Part shown: positions 35,400-47,699 of the stretch, one piece after another
Position numbering within the stretch: position 1 is the first letter of the stretch
How the letters are laid out: every line of letters starts with the position of its first letter
From: Hippophae tibetana
Taxonomy: Eukaryota; Streptophyta; Magnoliopsida; Rosales; Elaeagnaceae
Length of the DNA stretch: 64,000 bases
NCBI GenBank assembly: GCA_037013495.1
Contig: CM072807.1
Span: 34,204,802-34,268,801 of the forward strand
Direction: 5' to 3'
Made by a program: the position numbers and the translations under genes
Notes under the pieces: model-generated
Told to the model about the DNA's origin: nothing
What the model saw: only the letters and a program-made list of their open reading frames with translations
Database searches by the model: none

Positions 35400-36010
35400 A
35401 TCGTCATCAACTAGATCATCACATATATTAGGCAATTTATTTGAGAAATTACTAATATTGGTTAATGTATCAAGCATAGGGTCATCATCTTATAAAGCAT
35501 CACAATGGTAAAACTCTTTTTGTGGAGGCGTTAACACAACAGACCATCTTGTGTCAATTTGATCGCTCACGAAAAATACTTGTTTTGCATGAAGTGCTAA
35601 CGTGAAAGGATCATCAGTGTGAATTATCTTGGATAAATTTACAAGGGTAAATCCAAAATCATCTATTTTATATCCAACATTGATAACATCTTCGACCCAA
35701 TCACACAAGAAAACTGTTTCATATAAGACCTCATAATCCAATTCCCAAATCTCTTATATTATACCATAATATGTTCTATCAGAAAGTACAGGATTACCAT
35801 CTTTTGAACTGGCAAATTGCATAGTTTGTGCAACCATCTTCACACCACTATTCTGATTTACTCGAACTTTGTCCCTAGCTTAAGTCGTAAACCTCGATCC
35901 ATTTATTGTGAACTAGAAAATGATTTGACATCGAATTTTGGCCCATGTGCAAGCCATTGTAAACTTTCTGATATTTTATGATTGGGTTTCTTGAGTTCAT
36001 CTCGAATCTA
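35400..36010 (-). pseudogene. DUF4216 domain of the CACTA transposase
   Basis: The longest open piece (35490-35741) reads DDFGFTLVNLSK and AKQVFFVSDQID, then WSVVLTPP, typical of DUF4216 that follows tnp2 and DUF4218 in CACTA transposases. Upstream frames with stops read GLACTWAKIRCQ-like sequence. Confidence 0.7.
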
Positions 36011-36379
36011 TTATACAAAAACATAAAATGTGTTTAGAGCAAAATTTTAAAACATTGCATAGATCTAGGAACATACATGCATGAATTTTTGTTTGTGACA
36101 CTTACATGGTTGCGAAACCAATTAATAAGCTATCGCTTATGTTCATCATACAACCATTTTTCTCCTCATTTTTTTTATAACGAGGATCGATCTTCAATAA
36201 GTTTAAATGCATCCTCTAATGTTATTAAATATATATGAAGTATATATCATCATTAATAGTTAAATAAAAAATGGTTTTTGCATAAATGAAAAGGTTGAAC
36301 ATCATTTAATCTATGTACGGTTGTGCCTTATTATTATTTACCAAAATTATTCGGTGAGCTTTTTCACATCAAGTGCGAT

Positions 36380-37943
36380 CAATAAATAATTTCTTACTTC
36401 CACCAAGCATAGGGTTACCCACTTGGATCATGTGACGTTCTAAGAATAACTTGTACATAGGATTCCTAATTTTAGTGCAACCACTAAAGTATTCAGAACA
36501 AAACTTAATGGCCTCTTCAGCAATGTAGCGTTCCACCATGCATCATTCAGGTTGATTTCTATTATTTACATATCCTTTAAGGACTTGCATATATCTCTCA
36601 AAATGATACATCCACCTTAGGTAAGTAGGACCACACAATGGAACCTCTCGAACTAAATGAACATACAAGTGAGTCATTATCATTTTCCACCCTTGGTGCC
36701 AATTCAGGTTGTATGCCTAGTTTCTTTAAATCCAGTCTTGCTTTAATTTCATCCTTTGTTTTTCCAGGTATATTAAGTAAAGTACCAATCAAGCTCTCAC
36801 ATACATTTTCTCAATGTGCATGACATCTAATATGTGACGAATGTGTAGGTCTTTCCAATAAGATAATTCCCAAAATATTGATTTTTTATTCCAACAACCA
36901 TGGTACGGTTCAAACTCTTTTTCATTTTCACCAATTTCATTAGTTGACCTCTTTCGTTTCCCTGCCTTAGTGAGTTTCTTTCATCTTTCCATATCGTTTG
37001 AATGTCATACCATTGAATTGTCTTAATATCTCAACACCTCGCAAAGGTCGGGTTGCATGATCATGATCTTCTTCACCATCGAACGGTTTCTTGTGGTATC
37101 TAAACTTGTATCCAAATGGAAAAAAATTTCTATGTCTTCTATAATACATCTTTCGTCCGTGAACAAGATAAATTGCAGAAGTTCCATCACTACATATAGG
37201 GCATCCCTTGTAACCTTTTGTTGCATGTCCTGATAAGTTTCCATAGGCAGGAAAATCATTAATTGTCCATAAAAGGACCCCTTTCAAGTTAAAGTATTCT
37301 TCTTTATGTGCATCGTAAACATTTACACCATCATTCCACAACGTCTTTAAATCATCTATCAGAGGCTACAAATATACATCAATATCAACATCGGGTTGTT
37401 TCGGTCCTGAGATCAATAATGTTAACATCATGAATTTTCTTTTCATACACACACTAGGGAGGACGGTTGTATGTTACCATAATTACTGGGCAATAACTAC
37501 ATCTACTACTAAGGGAACTATGTGGATTAATTCCATCAGCAGCAATGACAAGACGAAGATTGCGTGGATCAGATGAAAATTAAAGAGATAAATTATCTAC
37601 TACTTTCCAATTTGGAGAATCACAAGGATGACGTAGCACCCCATCATCAAATCGATTATTTGAATGCCAATTCAACATCTTTGATGTCTCTTTACTTTTG
37701 AACAACCTTTGAAAGCGAGGAATTGGAGGAAAGTACCAAAGAACCTTTGCAGGCATGCCTTTATTATGTGTTGTCTCATTTGTACCATGCTTCCATCTCG
37801 ATTCTTTACACATCGGACAATCATCTAATGTCTCATATTATTTTCTATAAAGAATGCAATCATTTGGACAAGAATGAATCTTATGATATTCCATGCCAAA
37901 TCGACTAAGAGATTTCTTCACTTCATACATTGAAGATTTAGTA
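36380..37943 (-). pseudogene. tnp2: CACTA transposase tnp2 with DUF4218
   Basis: 37580-37943 encodes KIHSCPNDCILYRK, WYFPPIPRFQRLF and NRFDDGVLRHPCDSPNWK. A frame change leads to DPRNLRLVIAADGINPHSSL near 37500. 36967-37341 encodes GVLLWTINDFPAYGNLSGHA, CPICSDGT and HGRKMYYRRHR. These are the hallmark blocks of PF02992 (tnp2), the putative catalytic part of CACTA transposases. The region 36400-36640 encodes ERYMQVLKGYVNNRNQPE and AEEAIKFCSEYFSGC of DUF4218 in broken frames. The N-terminus is cut off at the junction with the LTR fragment. Confidence 0.88.
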
Positions 37944-38726
37944 ATTCTGTAAAGAAAATAAAATCCTTACAGTACTTTGATGTTATTCATGTTGCTGGAA
38001 AACCTCAAAACGGAATTTGCACTCCCATTTATCGAATCAAAAAGAAAATAAATTACAAAAACATAATTAGTTCTTCTCAAAAAGAGAAGAAATCTAAAAC
38101 TAAGAGAAATTAACTAAGAAAAGCTAAAAACTAAGAAAAACTAGAAAAACTAAGAAATGAGAGAAAGAAAGAGAAGAGAAGATGTGTTTTTAGGTGTGGT
38201 ATGTGATGAAGAGAATGGGGGTATTATAAGTGAGGAGAGGAAGAAAAAGTGGGTGAAAAAATGATAAAAAATGGTGGAAACGCAGAGTAGTGAATGATGA
38301 CATCATGGTGATGTGGGGTGAGTTGGCACGCGCGGATGGGGCAGATGGGCGTAGCGGCGCACGCGGAATGGAGAGCAGGCGTGCACGGGATCGGGCGCGC
38401 GCGGAATCGGCATGCTGCGTGCGGCTGCTCGGCGCAACTGGGCGCCTGCATGTGCGATTTCCTCCTTTTTAACCCATTTTCCATATTTTTTGACTTTTTC
38501 TCATTTATTTATGAATATATTTGTGATGTATTGCCTCCATTATTCCTCTTTGAGTCTTTAAGTTACCTTTTTAAGCGAAAATACCTTAAAAACATAAAAA
38601 TACCTATGATTCCGAAAAGACAGATTTATATAAATATATGATAAAATCATATATATATATATATATATATAATCAATTAATGTGCATAAAATCATGGTAA
38701 TTTTAGTACTTTTTGAGCACTCATCA
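37944..38726 (-). repeat. family A LTR, truncated (about 783 bp)
   Basis: On the minus strand it begins TGATGAGTGC at 38726 and holds the CpG-rich block (about 38325-38455), a mutated palindrome TGACATCA, the TATA region and the AATAAA region. It stops near CTTTACAG at about 37944, before most of U5. One flank is copia sequence, the other is CACTA tnp2. Therefore no target duplication can be scored. Confidence 0.85.
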
Positions 38727-40146
38727 AGCTGAATTGAGGAATCTTCTCTTAGAGTATTCACACACATATTACATACTTTTACATTGGTCATGTAAATAGT
38801 ATTTTCTTTCTTTCCTTGGACTATTATTAGAGAATTTCTAGTGAGCTAACACTTACCACCAATAAATACACTGGTGGAGCCATAATTATCAAGTAATCTG
38901 GTGGATATCAAATCCAGATGCATGTATAGAATATGCCTTACATCCTTGAGAACCAAACAATAACCTATGTTGGTTTCAAGAGAAAAATCTCTTCTTCCCA
39001 CGATCTTAGACATTTTATCATTTCCTATCCTAACGTTACCAAAATATCCATTGGTACAAGATGTAAAGAAGTTCCTCCATAAGGTTGTATGATATGATAT
39101 ACCATAATCAATGATCCAATATGTATCTTGCAATGTTAAATTAACAATATCACCATCAAAAATAACAATTACCTCATTTTTATTAGACATTGTAGTTGTC
39201 ATGCCTTTTGCTTCACCACTTCCTTGCTCTCTTTTGAACTATTTGCATTCTTTTTCATATGGCCCTTTTTGCTACTATGATAAAAATTTATATCTCTTCT
39301 CATTCTTGACCTGTTTCTGAACCTATCCCTTGACTTGTCTAAACTATGAAATTTTGTATTACTTCTTCTTCTACAATATTTGGCAACAAGTGTCTCAAAC
39401 TCAATTGATGGTTCCTTGCTTCTTCGTCAAATATGCAATCTTTTACTATGTCCAATGTAATATTATCTTGAGGAGATGAGTTGCTTAATGAAACCACCAA
39501 TGTATCCCAGTTATCTGGTAAGGAGCTAGGTAACAATAATGCTTATAATTCATCATCAGACACCATTTTCATATTTATTAATTGGTTCACCAATCCTTGG
39601 AAAGTCATTTAAATGTATACAAACACTTTGATTGTCTTTGAGTAGTCTTTCTCTCATACATGGACTCCAATTTTGTCCATAATGAGTATGCAATAATTTC
39701 TTATGCTACATGATGAAATATGTTTAGATCAATCCATTGTCGAATTTTTTGGATATTTTTTTTATGTTCATTAAGCCCTACGCAATATTAGGTTTGCCTT
39801 CTAGTTTCGCTCCTTCATTTAGAAGAAAAAAAAGTCCACTATCTTTGGCTTTCAAATAAAATAATTTGATACCGTTAATTTAATCATTGTTGCAGATGAA
39901 GTTGATATTGTCCCCTTTATTTTGAAAAAAATGCACAAGATTATAATAATTAATAATAAGTCGATATGGCTCTAATACTACTTGTTGGCAAATATAAAAA
40001 AAACCAAATAGAAAATAAAAACCCTTGGTTCTAGTTTTTTCACTCATGTTATTAAATTGAGCTAACAAAATATATATTGTCTTCCATTATAGATTGACTA
40101 ATAAATAGAAATATAAAGCAATCTCACAAACAAATGTGGCTTAACA
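38727..40146 (-). mobile_element. copia retrotransposon 5' fragment
   Basis: From 40146 down: a candidate short LTR (39983-40146, TGTTAAGCC to TTGCCAACA, 164 bp), then AGTAGTATTAGAGCC as a C-to-T decayed primer-binding site, then gag (39339-39536, SLPDNWDTLVVSLSNSS). Protease follows (38846-39202, YWIIDYGISYHTT, with Tyr in place of the usual Ser of DSG). The pre-integrase part (CVNTLREDSSIQL) is cut at 38727 by the family A LTR. Everything downstream (integrase to 3' LTR) is absent. Only the LTR boundaries are uncertain. Confidence 0.75.
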
Positions 40147-41184
40147 CTCTCTTAGATTTTTATCTTAAGAGGATGTTGATATGTTTTTAAAAACACTCAT
40201 ATTTTATGATTTTAATGTGATTAATTAAAATGAATAGGCTTGATTAGAGTATATTTATTTGATTATTTATGAAAATTTATTTTTTTCGAAATGATAGGTA
40301 TGTGGTATTTTAGGTGTTTTTAGCTTCAAAATAGATAAACATGTCAAAATATGAAGAAAAAATACTTGGAGTAGTGAAATAGCACTCTAAGAGCTTAAAA
40401 GAATAAGACATATAAACATTACATCAAGAACCAACCAATATGTAAATGGGCATAAGTAAAATTCAACAAAAGCATTGTAGGCTACGACGAAAACTATGTG
40501 TACTAAAACGAACACCTCTAGGAAATTTAGTAGACAGGTTGAACTTTTCGTACCGTTACATGAGAAAAAGTGTGCCATAATGAGGCCTTTTCAGATTGGA
40601 TTGTGCAAGTGTGATCGAGCTTTGTGCCACGACAAGGGAATTTGCATGCCACAATATACTTATGATTTTTATGACTACGAAGCCCAGTTGAACACTTTTT
40701 TTATTAATAATAATTTAAGTTCATTAGATTAATAACTTTCATATAACAATACATTTTTTCAACTGTACAATAGATTAGAATTTTTATATTTTTAAACAAA
40801 ATATAGATTATATTAGAAAAATCAAATGAAACTTTAGGGAGCTTTTTTAGGTTCAAGTGTAGAAAGGATTGCTAAAGATTTAATAATGCTTTGATTATCA
40901 ATATCACAATTTTAGAGCAAAAAACATTATCCACTCATTGTTGATATTTAGATATGATTATTATTATTTTATTTCTAGATTAATCTATTTTTATTTTCTT
41001 GATTAAATTTTTATTTAAACCATTGATCATGGATTTTAATTTAAGCATGTTTGGCCTTTTACTTTATTGTCACGTTTGTATAGATTATTTAAGTAAATAT
41101 TTTTTATAATTAATTAAATAAAGATTATTTCTTGATTCAAGATTTATTTATGAATTATTTATTTGCTATTTATTCTTCATAATT

Positions 41185-41677
41185 GTAAGGACTATGAGTG
41201 TTGGTTATTTTAATGGACAAAATATTTATTTGTAAATTTGTTTTTAGGTCTGTTATCAAGTCTATTAAGAAAAGCCAAAAAAATGTTCGAGTTACATATA
41301 ATTGTACTTCAGGTATATCTTTGTTAACTAAGACACATAAGACTGTATTTATGTATTTAATAGCACATGTTCATAAATCTGAAATTATTTTTAGTGCTAA
41401 AATATTTATTTAAACTTGAATCAATTTATAAAATTATTAATTAAATATTTTTAAATATGTTTTAATATTTTTAAGTTGTGTTTTAAAAAAATAATTTTTT
41501 ATAATATTAAAGTTTTTAGTTGATACAAAGTTTATATATAATGATATATATAATTGGCGTTAATCACAAACATCAAGTTAATATATATATATATTAAGAA
41601 TTTATCAGCAAAAGTCAACGAAACAAAGGCACGCAGTATAAAGGTAATTAATATATATTTTAATTAACTTTTTCTTA

Positions 41678-41719
<42 letters not shown>

Positions 41720-42390
41720 ATTTTCATTTATTAGTTTAATTATTCTTAATTAGATTTTTAGATATTTAGATTAAATAATTTTATGAACGATCATAATTAT
41801 TTGATTTGATTATTAAATTTCAAAGAAGTTATTTTTATTAAATTTGTGTTTAATCTTTTTATTCTAGAATTTACTAGTTGATTTGATTTAAGTGACATAT
41901 GTTTTGAATCATCTAGTTAAGATTATTCATTGTTAAATCTATTCTAAAACACACACGGACACTTGTGTTTTTGTACTAATCTTTTTGCAATTGATTTGTG
42001 AACGATCTGATTGGTGAGAAGCTTATTGGAATGTTGGTATGGAAATCGCTCACGCTAACATTAGAAACTGTGAAAATAGAGCAGGGGCTCGTAAGTAAAG
42101 TACATTGGGGTAGTATCGTAGGGAGGATAGCATAAAATCGAGTTTGTACTTAAACATTTGATTTTCATAGTGGAAAGTTAGATGGTCCGGTGGACCGGTA
42201 GTTTTTCTTTTAGGTCATGGTTGTGACATAGGTTGTTTCTACCTAAAAATATAGTGTGTTATTCTCTTATTTCGTACTTTATTTTTACACACGATTGCAT
42301 GCCTGACCGCTTTGTTTAAGTTATTAAATTATAAATTGGTAAAAATTAAAAATAATCTATTCACACTCTAGGTTAATTAGGTCTGTAACT
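41185..42390. other. insertion inside the family B LTR
   Basis: This segment interrupts the alignment of the two family B LTRs. It holds a (TA)n run (41680-41717) and a more GC-balanced part at 41990-42310 with GGTCCGGTGGACCGGTAG. The last 130 bp resemble 16740-16870. I could not find its terminal repeats. Confidence 0.4.
41680..41717. repeat. (TA)n microsatellite
   Basis: A run of about 19 TA units. Shorter (TA)n runs occur at about 31376-31389, 42954-42976 and 44269-44292. Confidence 0.9.
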
Positions 42391-42935
42391 TATTAACTTT
42401 CAATAATAGATTAAAAATTTGAGAATTAGGTTTCACACATATTGTCTATATCTAATTTAGATAACTTGAAGAAGGTTTAAATTGGTGACTTCATCAAAAG
42501 CATTGAGTTAAACGATTTGCTATTTTCTTAAACATATGGCATAATTTAATCAATCTATTAAACTTTCCAATCATAGGCCATTAATTGTTTGATTAACAAA
42601 AAAATGATCTCGATTGAAAATATTTTCATATTTAAAAGTAAAATCAATAATCTAAATTTATATTTTAATTAATAAATATTTTTAAACAATCATGGTTAAT
42701 TAACTAAATTTTTCATAAATTCTCCATTGATTTTTAATGATATATTTACCTTGATTTTATTTGAGTCAAATCTATGTTTAATTATTTGTTATTAGTTTAG
42801 GATTTTGAAAACCAAATTATTGTGATTGATTGTTTAGATTTAATTTTCGTTCATTGTTAGTTTAAGTTTTTACGAAAATTGAAGCATCATATAAAACTAT
42901 TTCAATTTCTTCCTAGATCAACTTTAGAAATATAT

Positions 42936-43269
42936 TAATCACTTATTATAAATAATATATATATATATATATATATGTTATATTTTTCTATTAAAATTTT
43001 ATAATATAAAATTTATTATTATTATTATAAACATAAAAATAAGATGGAAAAATCTACTTGTTTTTCTCATCCATTAAACTCCATATTTCTCCTCTCATAT
43101 GCTTTCTTTTATTTTTACGTTTTCTTTATTCTTTCATTTATCTAGTCTCATTTTCTTTAGAAGGGGTGAACTTTTCGCTATAAGCATCTGGACATTACTG
43201 AGAAAATATACATATATTACAGCCAATCCGCAAATTCCAACACAGAAAACCCATCAAATTAAGAGAGTG
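42936..43269. other. AT-rich spacer, no gene seen
   Basis: Contains a short (AT)n run and a pyrimidine-rich part (43060-43160). The small open frame at 43099-43299 has no recognisable motif. Confidence 0.4.
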
Positions 43270-43490
43270 TTTCATCAACTCCATCAGGGTGTTGCATGAT
43301 CTCAGAAATTCTATCCTGGAACCAATCACCAAAATTAATTACCTTTCCCAAATATTTGTAATACAAGCTTGATAATTACCGAACTTTCTCACTCCAAGAA
43401 CACCACCCTAACAATAAGTGCTATAAAGATTCATCACTTACAGTGCATATAGGACAAATTCTATCAGGAGTTATCTTTTTTTCTGAAACA
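43270..43490 (-). pseudogene. possible LINE zf-RVT fragment
   Basis: The minus strand reads ITPDRICPICTVSDESL, a stop, HLLLGW, then KVINFGDWFQDRI. The C-P-x-C spacing followed by DES..HLL.W resembles the zinc-binding domain (PF13966) found downstream of LINE-type reverse transcriptases in plants. The fragment is short and contains stops. Confidence 0.4.
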
Positions 43491-44379
43491 AATTAGTCTT
43501 AGTGGGTAGATAAGTATTCCTTGTTTTTCAAACAAACAGTTTAAATTAATTTTGAAGGAATTTTCAAGCTTCATAATTTTTTCCTAAAATCAAACTTGAG
43601 TGTGGCTAGATGCAGAAGCTTCTCTTTCACCATACCCTTCGTTATGTTCATAAAGATGATGGTAGCAAATATGATGGATGTTATTTTATTGTTTTTCCAT
43701 TTTTAATGAAGAACTTTTTTATTTTCTAAGAAAAGAAAAAATCATCAGGTGGATATATGAACATTTATTTAAATGGTTTTATTTTTAATTCTATTAGAGA
43801 AAAAAAAAACATATCTTCTAGTAAGAAAACATATGTTTTATATATAAAAAAAACATATGTTTTATTACTTAAAGAAAACAATATATGGTTTTTTAGGAGG
43901 TTAAAAGTAAAATTCTATGCATAAAATGGTTATGTCATACAATTAAAAAAAATTCTTAAATTCAAAATAAAACTACTCTTAAATTCAAAATATTTAGGTT
44001 AATTTTCCCTCAACTATATTTGAGAAAGATTGATGAATACCTATAAGTCTCTTGATTTTAAGAACAGTTTAAAATAATTCAATATATATAATCCCACCAT
44101 AACAAAAATACGACATTAACATGATTAAAAAGTCAAGCTTATATTTCTGTATAAACTATATAATATAAAATATGTAATTAAGGGCCTTAAGCTTACTTCC
44201 CATTAAGAGGTGGTACTTGTTAGATAATTATATGAAACCTCCATGAAACATGATTATTAATAAACTCATTATATATATATATATATATATATCATTTACA
44301 TGCAAATAATTTTTAAAAAAATTAATATATATCAAAAACATAAATACATAAAATTATTAAAATAAATAAATAAATAATA
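43491..44379. other. AT-rich spacer, no gene seen
   Basis: Only simple AT-rich sequence, poly-A runs and a (TA)n run near 44269-44292. Nothing I can classify. Confidence 0.4.
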
Positions 44380-46356
44380 TTTTTTCTCTTCTAAACTTGA
44401 ATAAAAATACACAAGCTATACAACACAAAAATATATACAAATAACCAACAACACATAATATACATTAAAATAAAATAAAAAAATTTATAAAAATTATATA
44501 AAAATAAAAAATATGAGTAATAAGTGTAAAATAATTCATAAAAATACTTATAAGAGTAAAAGAAAATGAAAAAATGAAAGAAAAGAAGAAAAAATGGGTA
44601 TAAAAAAATTAAGTATTATGCTAAAAAAAAGTGATGGATCTAGATGATAAATTAGAGAGGAAGAAAACTCATTTGACGGTGTCGAAAATAATGGTTGGAA
44701 ATGGCCAAAAAATGAGAAAGAAAAACAGAGGGTGGGATGGTTTCTTGGAAGGGAAATGAGGGAGAACGATGGGGGGTTGTCGGTATGAGGGAGAGAAGAC
44801 GATAAAAAGGAAAAAAAAAGTTAGTGTCAGTTGACATGTGAAATTGATTTAAAATTCTACGTGTAGCGTCGGTTCCATGTGTCAACCGATGCTAACTTTT
44901 GATTTTTCTATAATTTTTTAAGTCGCTTGACACATAGAATTGATGTTACACGTAAGATTTTAAGTCGATTCTATGTGTCACATGATCAGAAAGGATTAAA
45001 TTTGACAAGTTTGATCCTAGGAACACCATGAATGGCGGTATGGTACACACACATCATCACTAAAAAGGATTAAGGAAAAATGATTGGAAATCAAGGAATT
45101 TTGCCTCGAGTGTGGGTACACAAGTGAAAGTGGATGGCAACACAAAGGGTAGGACATGAGGTCCCACATGTAGGCTAGGATAGGATGTAATTGCATAACC
45201 ACAAGGAGTTAGGACAACAAACCAATTAGGAGATCCAGTTGCCCAATCGATTGAGAAGTAGAGTGACCAACCACCCACAATCTAGCACAACCGTCCAACC
45301 AAACCAATGGTATGGAGTTGGTCGATGCTCCCCTTTTTTAGAGGTAAATGTGGCTTCAGTGGTGTTGATCATGATTGTTCTTGTTTGGAGCTCCAGTCTA
45401 ACTCCCCTTCTCTTCATGACATCGTCATTTTTATTGAAACTTCTAGTTCTATTACTGATGAGGGCATTCTTGAAGGCATACCACGTGTAGTGTTGATTGA
45501 CATGTATAATCGACTTAAAATTATACGTGTAGTGTCGGTTCCATGTGTCAAGTGACACTAACTTTTGATTTTTATGCAATTTTTTAAGTCTATTGACAAG
45601 TAAGATTTTAAGTTGGTTCTACATGTCAACCAATGTAAACCACATGTAGCATCGGTTAACACGTAGAACTAACTTAAAATCCTACGTGTCAATCGACTTA
45701 AAAAATTGCATAAAAATCAAAAGTTAGGTCGATTGACAAGTAGAATCGACGTTACACATAGGATTTTAAGTCGGTTTTATGTGTCAATTGATGCAAGCCA
45801 CTTGTAGTATTAATTGACACGTAGAACCGACTTAAAATCCTATGTGTAGCGTCGGTTTCACGTGTTAATTGATGCTAACTTTTGATTTTTTGTAATTTTT
45901 TAAGTCGGTTAACACATAGAACCGATGCTACATGTAGGATTTTAAGTTGATTCTACATGTCAACCGACGTAAGCCACGTGAAGCATCAGTTGACACGTAG
46001 AACCAACTTAAAATCCTACGTGTAGCGTCGGTTTCATGTGTCAACTAATGCTAATTTTTGATTTTTTTGTAATTTTTTAAGTCGGTTGGCACGTAGAACT
46101 GACGTTACAAGTAGAATTTTAAGTCGATTCTATATGTCAATCGACGCAAATTATACGTAGCGTCGATTGAGACGTAGAATCAACTTAAAATCCTACGTGT
46201 AGCGTCAGTTCTACGTGCCAACCGACTTAACTTTTGATTTTTTTGCAATTTTTTAAGTTTGTTTATAAGTATACCGACTTAAAATTCTGTATAAGTCAAT
46301 TTTAAGAAAACAAGTGACTTTAAATACATATTTAAATACTCTTTATTGTAGCAACG
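44380..46356 (-). mobile_element. CACTA-like non-autonomous element with subterminal repeats
   Basis: The end at about 46340-46356 reads GCTACAATAAAGAG on the minus strand, close to the CACTACAA-type terminus. It is followed by imperfect subterminal repeats built from GTAGCGTCGGTT, GACACGTAGAACCGAC and CTTTTGATTTTT (45480-46300 and 44817-44990). Units recur at about 170 bp spacing (CTTTTGATTTTT near 45875, 46045 and 46215). 44500-44720 is the reverse complement relative of 52300-52560. No transposase frame is present. A foreign segment lies in the middle (45003-45480). The low-coordinate boundary is approximate. Confidence 0.6.
45003..45480 (+). pseudogene. transposon-derived coding fragment inside the CACTA-like element
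   Basis: 45203-45480 is collinear with 52885-53150 (GTTGCCCAATCGATT, CCAAACCAATGGTATGGAG and following). It lies between two blocks of CACTA subterminal repeats, as expected for sequence captured by the element. The frame that stays open in the other copy is broken here. Confidence 0.5.
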
Positions 46357-47068
46357 AGAGTTTGAATCTCTAACATATTCATGAATATGAATAACCTTAT
46401 GTTCAAGTTATACGATTAGGGATTTAAGTTGAATCTAAAAAAATACTAAAGAAATATCTATATATTTTATATTTGAGGTGAATTTTAAATTATCTAACAT
46501 AATATTATTGATAAATATATTTGAACTTGCTCGCATAATTTTATCAAATAAAAAACTATCACATTAGTTATAATTATAATATATATATATATATTAATGC
46601 ACAAATAATAAGATTACAATATCCTGTTTTAAAATGGAATCATCTTTTAAAATAGGATGTGATGCGTCTTCTTTCTATCATAGGTTGAGTTAGGGGCGGA
46701 TGTACATAAGGATAAATATTTCACCTTGATTTTCGATAAATAAATTTTTAGATGTAATATTTATAAAATTATAGACAAAAACTATATAAAATAGAATTGT
46801 GTCATACTTAAATTTTTAATTTTTAATTTTTAATACTTAATATATTAATAAAATTTAATAATTTAAACCTATTTTTTTAAAAAATAAAATATATAAAATA
46901 TCCTTTTTAATTAAAAATACTTAATAATTAAAAAATAATTAATATTATACTATACTATTTATATAATATATATTCTAAATATAAATTTTATATTTTGAAT
47001 TTTAACCACTAGTTGATTTTAAATTAATAATTTAAATCAACTTTTTACTAGTGATATTTACTTAAACA
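46357..47068. other. AT-rich spacer, no gene seen
   Basis: Sequence of very low complexity, mainly A and T runs. Nothing recognisable. Confidence 0.4.
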
Positions 47069-47076
47069 CATCTGGC

Positions 47077-47400
47077 TAAGGGTGTCCATCGATCCAATTT
47101 GGTTCGATTTTGGAAAAAAAAATAACCGGATCAGACCGTTTGATTTATAAAACGGTCCGGTTCAATTCGATTTCCGATTTGGTTTGATTTTTTGACATCT
47201 TTAATGAGAAATAATGTGAAAATTTTAATATATTTATTAAATTTGTCTGATCGATTTAAAACGGATCGGACCGTTTGAAAAACGATTTTAATAAATACAA
47301 ACCAGATCGGATAATTTGATTTATAAAACCATTCGATCCAATCCAGTTCGATCCAGTTTTACGATTTGGTCCGATCTGGACCGATTTATGAATACCCCTA
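47077..47400. mobile_element. hAT-type MITE (324 bp) with 8 bp target duplication
   Basis: Terminal inverted repeats are TAAGGGTGTCCAT (start) and the complement of TAGGGGTATTCAT (end), the TAGGGGTGTTCAT signature of plant hAT MITEs. The flanks CATCTGGC (47069-47076) and CATCTAAC (47401-47408) match at 6 of 8 positions. The inside is made of recurring GGTTCGATT/AACGGTCCGG words that fold back on each other. No coding capacity. Confidence 0.8.
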
Positions 47401-47628
47401 CATCTAACACCGTTACATCTAACACGTAAAGGGCTTAAACGTGAATACTCAGGTTTTCTAAATAATATACTAAAGATTATGCAAATTGTTTCATCATTAT
47501 TAAAGTACTCATTCATCCTAATGCCCTAAAGCTAATATTTGATTTTAATGGTAAAGAAGATATATAAGTCGCCAATAATGTTTTATCCATTATTGTATTT
47601 TTTATTAATTACTTTATTTTCTCTCACC

Positions 47629-47699
47629 ATTAATATTAAATTTTTAAAAAATATTCTATTAATATTAAATTTTTAAAAAATATTCTATTAATATTAAAT
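47629..47699. repeat. 29 bp tandem repeat, 2.5 copies
   Basis: Units starting ATTAATATTAAATTTTTAAA begin at 47629, 47658 and 47687. Perfect or nearly perfect copies suggest recent slippage. Confidence 0.85.

Larger units (their letters stand above)
31104..37943 (-). mobile_element. CACTA (En/Spm) transposon, decayed and truncated
   Basis: On the minus strand the coding order is tnp2, DUF4218, DUF4216, a Transposase_24-like gene and a Ulp1-like protease region, as in plant CACTA elements that carry two genes. The 3' terminal sequence at 31104-31200 (TACTATAAAAAAGGG, then repeated TAAAGTCG and AAGTTGG words) matches the terminus at 52810-52876. The terminal pentamer is TACTA instead of CACTA. 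All genes are broken by stops and shifts. The 5' end is missing: tnp2 is cut at about 37943 by a family A LTR fragment. A 327 bp foldback lies between the terminus and the protease. Confidence 0.85.
40177..42935 (+). repeat. family B LTR, plus orientation, with internal insertion
   Basis: It starts TGATATGTTTTTAAAAACAC at 40177 and is collinear with the minus-strand copy at 53655-55138 through about 41180, and again from about 42390 to 42935. The roughly 1.2 kb between is absent from the other copy and looks like a later insertion. No gene is seen; the 78-codon frame at 40496-40732 is LTR sequence shared with the other copy. Confidence 0.6.

Noticed and set aside
45226-45579. Several frames of 80-117 codons on both strands
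   Set aside because: They overlap the captured fragment and subterminal repeats and none has a supported family; only the frame shared with 52987-53251 is meaningful.
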